The notes beneath the pieces are model-generated. The model had not been told where the DNA came from. It made no database searches and saw only the letters and a program-made list of their open reading frames with translations. From contig CAJQUW010005783.1 of assembly GCA_907163375.1 (NCBI GenBank), positions 119,114 through 183,113 of the forward strand: a stretch of 64,000 nucleotides of DNA. The letters are read 5' to 3'. Of the stretch, positions 63,947 through 64,000 are shown in pieces. The translations under genes were made by a program, and so were the position numbers. This stretch comes from Prostheceraeus crozeri. Lineage: Eukaryota > Platyhelminthes > Polycladida > Euryleptidae. Positions within the stretch are counted from its first letter, which is position 1, and every line of letters begins with the position of its first letter.

Positions 63947-64000
63947 ATGACGAAAGACGCGAATAAAAGGCTTCAGTCTGCGAAGTGCGGCTGTGGAAAA
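63947..64000 (+). CDS. start of an unidentified ORF, leaves the window
   Basis: The ATG is in good context (CAAAATGAC) and lies 13 bases after a good acceptor (CTATCTCCTTTCAG), so a leader intron is likely. Eighteen codons are visible: a basic, Lys-rich start then AKCGCGK, which could begin a zinc-binding motif. There is no TGG primer site between the TATA and the ATG, so I see no support for a standard LTR element here, although the TATA-plus-repeat layout would also suit an LTR starting near TGTAACATC at 63402. Confidence 0.45.
   Translation, partial: MTKDANKRLQSAKCGCGK

Noticed and set aside
1..64000. CRISPR arrays, bacterial operons, tRNA or rRNA genes
   Set aside because: No regularly spaced short repeats with unique spacers, no ribosome-binding-site-led gene runs and no complete tRNA fold were seen; the only tRNA-like sequence is the SINE head.

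Overview
The window is eukaryotic, AT-rich and dominated by transposable elements. I see no confidently complete host gene. The element mix (Ty3-type LTR retrotransposons, CR1/L2-like and RTE-like non-LTR elements, a tRNA-headed SINE, hAT, Tc1/mariner-like, PIF/Harbinger and Crypton/KIAA1958-type sequences, THAP and C2H2 pieces) fits an invertebrate animal. The palindromic word TAGGCCTA recurs far above chance. I associate that loosely with marine deuterostomes, but the species call is weak.

Layout. (1) 1-6973: 3' part of a Ty3-type element on + (gag end, protease, RT, RNase H, integrase, 3' LTR). Its last ORF runs without a break from the integrase C-terminus through an acidic repeat and an unrecognised segment into a full TatD-type metal-dependent nuclease with all expected metal ligands. 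This is the most striking item in the window. (2) 8145-12700: a complete Ty3-type element on -, with 206-bp LTRs. An in-frame TGA lies between gag and pol inside the zinc-knuckle region. (3) 15181-19774: a complete, young Ty3-type element on -, with 215-bp LTRs and a perfect target duplication; one single-base frameshift lies in a G run. (4) 19.8-29.6 kb: degraded pieces of THAP and Crypton/KIAA1958-like genes, plus MITEs and hairpins. (5) 22.3-26.1 and 33.4-37.6 kb: two diverged copies of one roughly 4-kb segment. Both carry a small exon-like block, amplified four times in tandem in the second copy, which also has a CRE/TATA promoter and a candidate ATG exon at its left end. (6) 30.5-31.5, 45.1-48.1 and 59.8 kb: copies of an unnamed dispersed repeat; the second is split by a hAT element that itself carries another hAT element. 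(7) 39.9-41.8 kb: a hAT element split by a 5'-truncated non-LTR retrotransposon. (8) 49-57.3 kb: a SINE, an old non-LTR remnant and a near-complete CR1/L2-like non-LTR element. (9) 58.6-62.1 kb: a mariner-like inverted-repeat element and a roughly 250-bp satellite. (10) 63.4-64 kb: a TATA promoter, a duplicated hairpin leader and the first 18 codons of an unidentified ORF leaving the window.

The coding sequences belong to self-replicating elements rather than to a host pathway. In each Ty3 element gag packages the RNA, protease matures the polyprotein, RT/RNase H copies it and integrase inserts it. The TatD domain of the first element would add a nuclease to this set. Frameshifts and stops are described where seen and nothing has been repaired.
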